Shown here: in pieces, positions 59,223 through 64,000 of the stretch
Layout of the letters: every line of letters begins with the position of its first letter
How positions within the stretch are numbered: position 1 is the first letter of the stretch
Source: Brevibacillus_H sp041920465
GTDB taxonomy: Bacteria; Bacillota; Bacilli; Brevibacillales; Brevibacillaceae
DNA: 64,000 nucleotides
NCBI GenBank assembly: GCA_041920465.1
Contig: JBHGXW010000026.1
Coordinates: forward strand, 1 to 64,000
Direction: 5' to 3'
The notes under the pieces: model-generated
Told to the model about the DNA's origin: nothing
The model's input: the letters and a program-made list of their open reading frames with translations, nothing else
Databases searched by the model: none
Translations under genes and position numbers: made by a program

Positions 59223-60986
59223 ATGGCCAAAGGCAAATTAATAATCGTCGGCGGTGGTCTGGCCGGCTTAATGGCAACCATCAAAGCGGCAGAAAAAGGT
59301 GTACCGGTAGACTTATTCTCCCTTGTACCAGTGAAACGTTCTCACTCGGTCTGTGCGCAGGGGGGGATTAACGGTGCGGTAAATACCAAAGGCGAAGGCG
59401 ATTCTACCTGGGAACACTTCGATGACACCATCTACGGAGGAGACTTCCTTGCTAACCAACCGCCGGTAAAAGCAATGTGTGATGCGGCACCGGGTATTAT
59501 TTACATGCTGGACCGGATGGGCGTAATGTTTAACCGCACCCCTGAGGGTTTGCTGGATTTCCGTCGTTTTGGCGGAACGAAGCACCATCGTACCGCATTT
59601 GCGGGTGCTACAACCGGCCAACAGCTGCTCTACGCATTGGACGAGCAGGTTCGCCGTTTTGAAACAGAAGGTTTGGTTACCAAGTACGAATATTGGGATT
59701 TCCTTGGAATTGTACAAGATGATGCGGGCGTATGCCGTGGTATTACCGCGCAAAACATGCGTACCAGCGAGATCCAGTCCTTTGTTGCTGATGCGGTTAT
59801 CTTGGCAACTGGCGGACCTGGAATCATTTTCGGCAAATCTACCAACTCCATCATTAATACAGGTACAGCTGCTTCTGCTGCTTACCAGCAAGGTGTTATT
59901 TATGCAAACGGTGAGTTTATCCAGATTCACCCGACAGCTATTCCAGGGGATGACAAGCTGCGCCTGATGTCTGAATCGGCCCGCGGTGAAGGCGGACGCG
60001 TATGGACTTATCGTGACGGGAAACCTTGGTACTTCTTGGAAGAAAAATATCCTGCATACGGTAACCTCGTTCCTCGTGACATTGCTACCCGCGAAATCTT
60101 CCATGTTTGCGTAGATTTGAAGCTGGGTATCAATGGCGAGAACATGGTGTATCTTGACCTGTCTCATAAAGACCCGAGAGAGTTGGACGTTAAACTCGGC
60201 GGTATCATTGAGATTTACGAAAAATTCGTGGGTGAAGACCCTCGCAAGGTTCCAATGAAAATCTTCCCTGCCGTTCATTATTCCATGGGCGGAATGTGGG
60301 TTGACTATAACCAAATGACCAATATCCCTGGCCTGTTCGCAGCCGGTGAGTGCGATTATTCTCAACACGGCGCTAACCGTCTTGGTGCTAACTCCCTTCT
60401 CTCCGCAATTTACGGCGGTATGGTGGCTGGTCCGAAAGCGATTGAGTATATCAACGGCTTGGCGAAGTCCTCCAGTGACTTGTCCAGCGCCATGTTTGAC
60501 AGCTACACCAAGAAAGAACAAGAAAAATATGAAAACATCCTGAAAATGGATGGAACGGAAAACGCCTATATGATTCACCGCGAATTGGGTGAGTGGATGA
60601 CGGATAACGTTACCGTGGTACGCTTCAATGACCGTCTGAAGAAAACGGACGAGAAGATTCAAGAGCTGATGGAACGCTATAAACGCATCAACATCAACGA
60701 TACGCAGCGTTGGAGCAACTCTGGTGCTTCCTTTACCCGTCATCTCTGGAACATGCTGATTCTCGCTCGCGTAATCACTCTTGGCGCATTAAATCGTAAC
60801 GAAAGCCGCGGTGCGCATTACAAACCTGAGTTTCCTGAGCGTAACGATGAGCAATTCCTGAAAACGACAATGGCCAAATTCAACCCAGACACTCTTGCTC
60901 CCGACATCTATTACGAAGACGTGGACATTTCCTTGATCCCGCCGCGTAAACGCGACTACTCGCAGAACAAGAAGGGAGGACATTAA
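59223..60986 (+). CDS. sdhA: Succinate dehydrogenase flavoprotein subunit
   Basis: A 587-residue catalytic subunit that oxidises succinate to fumarate. The N-terminal FAD dinucleotide fold IIVGGGLAGLMATI is followed by the covalent flavin His41 in RSHSVCAQGG. HPTAIPG and SESARGEGGRVWT provide substrate residues, and HGANRLGANSLLSAIYGGMVAGP closes the FAD site. It is 21 bases after sdhC, with GGGGAAG as ribosome-binding site. Confidence 0.97.
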   Translation: MAKGKLIIVGGGLAGLMATIKAAEKGVPVDLFSLVPVKRSHSVCAQGGINGAVNTKGEGDSTWEHFDDTIYGGDFLANQPPVKAMCDAAPGIIYMLDRMGVMFNRTPEGLLDFRRFGGTKHHRTAFAGATTGQQLLYALDEQVRRFETEGLVTKYEYWDFLGIVQDDAGVCRGITAQNMRTSEIQSFVADAVILATGGPGIIFGKSTNSIINTGTAASAAYQQGVIYANGEFIQIHPTAIPGDDKLRLMSESARGEGGRVWTYRDGKPWYFLEEKYPAYGNLVPRDIATREIFHVCVDLKLGINGENMVYLDLSHKDPRELDVKLGGIIEIYEKFVGEDPRKVPMKIFPAVHYSMGGMWVDYNQMTNIPGLFAAGECDYSQHGANRLGANSLLSAIYGGMVAGPKAIEYINGLAKSSSDLSSAMFDSYTKKEQEKYENILKMDGTENAYMIHRELGEWMTDNVTVVRFNDRLKKTDEKIQELMERYKRININDTQRWSNSGASFTRHLWNMLILARVITLGALNRNESRGAHYKPEFPERNDEQFLKTTMAKFNPDTLAPDIYYEDVDISLIPPRKRDYSQNKKGGH

Positions 60987-60988
60987 TC

Positions 60989-61738
60989 ATGGCCGATAAA
61001 ACGATTCATTTAATTATTACTCGTCAGGACAGCCCTGAGAGTGCGCCATATACTGAAGAGTTCAAAATCCCGTACCGTCCGAACATGAACGTTATCTCTG
61101 CTTTGATGGAGATTCAGCGTAATCCGACCAATGCACAGGGACAAAAAACCAAACCGGTCGTTTGGGAATCCAACTGCCTGGAGGAAGTTTGCGGAGCATG
61201 CTCAATGGTGATCAACGGCAAGCCGCGCCAAGCTTGCAGCGCTTTGATTGACAAGCTGGAGCAGCCTATCCGCATCGCGCCGATGAGCACATTCCCGGTT
61301 ATGCGCGACTTGTCGGTTAACCGTAACCGCATGTTTGATGCGCTCAAGCGCGTAAAAGCATGGATTCCGATTGACGGTACTTACGATCTCGGCCCTGGTC
61401 CGCGCATGCCGGAAGTAGATCGCCAATGGGCGTATGAGCTGTCCAAGTGCATGACCTGTGGTGTCTGCCTTGAAGCCTGTCCAAACGTAAACGAGAAATC
61501 TTCCTTCATTGGACCATTCGCGATTTCGCAAGTCCGTTTGTTCAACCAGCATCCGACTGGCCAAATGAACAAGCATGAGCGCTTGGAAGCCCTGATGGAT
61601 AAAGGCGGTATCGGTGATTGCGGCAACTCGCAAAACTGTGTCCGTTCCTGCCCGAAAGGTATTCCGCTCACAACATCGATTGCGCACATGAACAAAGAAA
61701 CAACCAGATACGCAATCCGATCCTTCTTCTTCTCCTGA
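60989..61738 (+). CDS. sdhB: Succinate dehydrogenase iron-sulfur subunit
   Basis: A 249-residue electron-transfer subunit. The N-terminal [2Fe-2S] ligands are in SNCLEEVCGACSMVING and RQAC. The [4Fe-4S] and 3Fe-4S ligands are in CMTCGVCLEACPNVN and NCVRSCPKGIPLT. Two bases separate it from sdhA, so translation is coupled. It links the flavin to the haem b anchor. Confidence 0.97.
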   Translation: MADKTIHLIITRQDSPESAPYTEEFKIPYRPNMNVISALMEIQRNPTNAQGQKTKPVVWESNCLEEVCGACSMVINGKPRQACSALIDKLEQPIRIAPMSTFPVMRDLSVNRNRMFDALKRVKAWIPIDGTYDLGPGPRMPEVDRQWAYELSKCMTCGVCLEACPNVNEKSSFIGPFAISQVRLFNQHPTGQMNKHERLEALMDKGGIGDCGNSQNCVRSCPKGIPLTTSIAHMNKETTRYAIRSFFFS

Positions 61739-61754
61739 TATTTGGAATGGAAAA

Positions 61755-61784
61755 AGAACTTGGTCTGTGCCAAGTTCTTTTTTT
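61755..61784 (+). terminator. Terminator of sdhCAB
   Basis: AGAACTTGG (61755-61763) pairs with CCAAGTTCT (61770-61778), followed by T7. Confidence 0.93.
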
Positions 61785-61840
61785 CGTATAACAAAGCCAC
61801 AGCGGACGAAGTCTTTTCCACTTCCGAGTATACCTGCTAC

Positions 61841-61865
61841 CTTTCCATGGAAAACTGATGGAAAG
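61841..61865. promoter_or_regulatory. Inverted repeat upstream of the protease gene
   Basis: CTTTCCAT (61841-61848) and ATGGAAAG (61858-61865) are perfect inverted halves around nine bases, 22 bases before the start codon. It may be an operator or a leader hairpin close to the ribosome-binding site. Confidence 0.5.
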
Positions 61866-61886
61866 AAGAGTAGTAGGAGGACCGGA

Positions 61887-64000
61887 ATGAAAAAAATCAT
61901 TTCTTTTTGTTTGGCGGTATTGTTCGTTCTTTATCCTTTTCAAACAGAAAAAGCGATTCAAAGCATGTCGATTCAAACAGTTCCTGCCATAACCGAAGCT
62001 ACAGCAACAACCGCAACTGCATCTATGGTGGCTTCTTCCAGAAATCCGGATGATTCCATTCTTCGACAGGTGCTGGCAGATTTATATGAGGAGACCCCGC
62101 ACTTCCTGCAGTCAAAGAAATGGGCGGGAGTCAGGACGGAGCAGTCAGATGAATGGGAAACATTGAATGGCGTCATTCAAGGGGAGCAGATGCTACAAGC
62201 GGCATCTTCCACGCTGGATATGATCGAGGCGAGAAAAGCGTGGAAAGAGGCGGGGGTAAAAGGCGAGGGAATGTTGGTTTCCATCGTCGACACCGGTGTG
62301 AATCCGAAACATCCCGATATGCGGCCTCCCAAGGACAAAAGACAGGCGCTTGCCAAAACGGGTTCTGCCAATAAGGTAATCGCTGGCTACAATTGGGCTG
62401 ATCGGAATCAACAGACCCAAGATGAGGGCGAATCCCAGCATGGTATGCATGTGGCTGGAATTGTGGCAGCCAATGGCAAGCTGAAAGGTGTCGCACCGGA
62501 ATCACAGCTGTTAAGTCAAAAGGTATTCAGCAACTATCAAGGGGAAGTATCCGGGTTAAGTGAATCGATCTTGTTTGCCATCAACGATTCAATTGCAAAA
62601 AAAGCGGATGTAATTAATCTAAGCCTGGGATCCTCCGCCGGGTACGTAGATGATACCAGTGTCGAGCAGTTGGCGATCAAAAGAGCGGTAGATCATGGTG
62701 TAGTCGTGGTGGCTGCGGCAGGAAATGACGGATATTTTGGCAGCGACAAGGTTCGTTCGGAGAATGCGGATTACGCGATGATCGGTTCGCCAGGAATCGC
62801 TCCGGATGCATTGTCAGTCGCATCCGCGAATGCAACAATTCTGGCTGGAGTCAGCTTCGAAGTCTCGGGTGCTGATGACGTGAAGAGAGTGGTTTATTTG
62901 GTAGGACGTCCATCATCGGGCGACCCGCTTAATCCGACACAAACGCTGGCGGATGAACACGAGCTGGTTTACGTCGGGAAAGGCAAAAAGGAAGATTACA
63001 ATATCTCGGTCAAGGGAAAGGTTGTCTTGGTTGAACGGGGGGATATTCCGTTTGATGAAAAGCTGAAATTTGCCAAGGAGGCGGGTGCCGTCGGCGTGAT
63101 TGTCTTCAACAATCAGTCCGGCCCGTTAGTGATGAGTGCCAATGAAACCAAAGGCATTCCTTCTGTCTCCATCCTGAAGCAGATGGGAGAAAAATTGGCA
63201 GCCAAGCTGAAAAAAGGCAAAAAATTAACCATTCGCTTCGATGGTGCATACGCTCAAAACGATCTGCCTTACCCCAATGGAGGAACCATATCGCCATTCT
63301 CCTCCTGGGGACCGACGCCCGATCTGCAGTTTAAGCCGGATATCACGGCTCCCGGCGGAGGAATCCTCTCCACCGTACTGCAAGATGATTATGCCGTAAA
63401 AAGCGGTACCTCAATGGCAACCCCGCATGTTGCCGGAGGAATGGCATTAATCAAGGAGGCCTACCTGAAGCGGGGACACAATCTGCAAGGGCGCGCACTG
63501 GTCGAAACACTGAAGGCTGCCGTGATGAATACGGCAGAACCGATTATTGATCCAAACGAGATACCAACCTCGGACGATAACAGCAAACAGGCCCCCAGCC
63601 AAATGGAAGTACCTTATTCGGTTCGTGTGCAAGGTGCCGGCATGATGCAAATCGCCAAAGCAATCAAGACACCTGTGGTGATTACGGATCGAAAAGGCAA
63701 AGCTGGCATATCGCTGGGAGAAGTGGGCAACTCGACTACCTTCTCCTTATTTCTGGATAACAAATTTGGCAAGAAGGCGGTTACCTATACGGTCTCGGAT
63801 GAATTTGGCGTTTTGACTGACCAGCGGAAGGACGGTCAAAACCTTTTAAAAGAAGGGCGGCTGCCGGGTGCTTCTGTGACGTTTACGCAGCGGAAGGTGA
63901 CCGTGGCGCCGGGACAGCGGCAAGAATTGAAAGTGACGCTTACGATCCCGAAAGATAGTGAGAAAAATATTTTTGCGGAAGGTTACATCTCGTTCAGGCC
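61887..64000 (+). CDS. Subtilisin-like serine protease with PA domain (partial, runs off the end)
   Basis: At least 704 codons without a stop. A signal peptide (MKKIISFCLAVLFVLYPF) and a propeptide-like stretch precede the S8 catalytic domain. The triad is visible: D135 in SIVDTGVNP, H185 in HGMHVAG and S509 in GTSMATPHVAGG. Asn is in AAAGNDG. Between His and Ser a PA domain is inserted (KGKVVLVERGDIPFDEKLKFAKEAGAVGVIVFNN), as in lactocepin/C5a-peptidase-type enzymes. A Fn3-like region starts near residue 600. It is secreted and may be wall-attached; the C-terminus is outside the window. AGGAGG lies six bases before the ATG. Confidence 0.92.
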   Translation, partial: MKKIISFCLAVLFVLYPFQTEKAIQSMSIQTVPAITEATATTATASMVASSRNPDDSILRQVLADLYEETPHFLQSKKWAGVRTEQSDEWETLNGVIQGEQMLQAASSTLDMIEARKAWKEAGVKGEGMLVSIVDTGVNPKHPDMRPPKDKRQALAKTGSANKVIAGYNWADRNQQTQDEGESQHGMHVAGIVAANGKLKGVAPESQLLSQKVFSNYQGEVSGLSESILFAINDSIAKKADVINLSLGSSAGYVDDTSVEQLAIKRAVDHGVVVVAAAGNDGYFGSDKVRSENADYAMIGSPGIAPDALSVASANATILAGVSFEVSGADDVKRVVYLVGRPSSGDPLNPTQTLADEHELVYVGKGKKEDYNISVKGKVVLVERGDIPFDEKLKFAKEAGAVGVIVFNNQSGPLVMSANETKGIPSVSILKQMGEKLAAKLKKGKKLTIRFDGAYAQNDLPYPNGGTISPFSSWGPTPDLQFKPDITAPGGGILSTVLQDDYAVKSGTSMATPHVAGGMALIKEAYLKRGHNLQGRALVETLKAAVMNTAEPIIDPNEIPTSDDNSKQAPSQMEVPYSVRVQGAGMMQIAKAIKTPVVITDRKGKAGISLGEVGNSTTFSLFLDNKFGKKAVTYTVSDEFGVLTDQRKDGQNLLKEGRLPGASVTFTQRKVTVAPGQRQELKVTLTIPKDSEKNIFAEGYISFR

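Noticed and set aside
59313..60743. 476-codon open frame on the minus strand inside sdhA
   Set aside because: It is a shadow of the strongly conserved sdhA frame; no ribosome-binding site, domain or family resemblance.
1..64000. Search for tRNA genes, rRNA, transposases and integrases
   Set aside because: None was recognised by eye; mobility evidence is limited to the dispersed palindromes and the gerA truncation.

Overview
The window is from a spore-forming member of the Bacilli. It carries sspI, a germinant-receptor locus, csaB and a T-box, an L-box and an S-box leader. Gene order follows the Bacillus subtilis ysdA-ysdC-sspI-ysgA-pheST-zapA-mutS2-yshE ... lcfA-fadR-fadB-etfBA-trxA-uvrC-lysC-yslB-sdhCAB segment. 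Base composition looks near 50% G+C. The cbb3-type oxidase, metX, larB/larE and abundant secondary-polysaccharide genes suggest a Brevibacillus/Effusibacillus/Tumebacillus-like relative rather than Bacillus itself. The genus is inference only.

Layout. 1-576 is a gene-free mosaic of repeats. 577-19150 is mostly the conserved chromosomal backbone: ysdA-like, a secreted protein, M42 peptidase, sspI, ktrC, TrmH, DUF2225, T-box-pheST, zapA, larE-larB, holin-like protein, mutS2, DUF350, ferredoxin and a nucleotide-sugar dehydrogenase. 19335-41444 is an accessory interval that separates yshE from lcfA. It is rich in cell-envelope functions: two glycosyltransferases, an acyltransferase, an O-antigen-ligase-type polymerase with a beta-propeller membrane protein and a lipoprotein, MurJ, a methyltransferase with CsaB, and an LCP ligase. 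It also holds a truncated gerA with gerC, a methionine gamma-lyase, DinB, GNAT, a PrmA-like enzyme and a thiolase. 41621-49788 is the fatty-acid degradation locus (lcfA ... fadR-fadB-etfB-etfA), into which a divergent cbb3-type oxidase operon is placed. 49907-51207 holds a Fur-controlled PepSY protein. 51279-61738 holds an unknown gene, hxlR, trxA, uvrC, L-box-lysC, S-box-metX, yslB and sdhCAB. The window ends inside a large subtilisin-like protease.

How the parts work together. Acyl-CoA ligase, enoyl-CoA hydratase, thiolase and ETF move fatty-acid electrons toward the quinone pool that SdhCAB also feeds, and the cbb3-type oxidase is a possible electron sink. A perfect FadR-type operator lies between fadR and the oxidase operon and touches promoter elements on both strands, so oxidase and beta-oxidation may share one switch. 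lysC and metX are controlled by lysine and SAM riboswitches.

The most unusual signal is a dispersed family of terminator-like palindromes: nine full, degenerate or fragmentary copies, all in the + orientation. The arms of the good copies vary by compensatory changes while a loop and a T-tract are kept. Two copies carry a nested module in opposite orientations, and one copy sits exactly where the 5' part of a gerA gene is missing.
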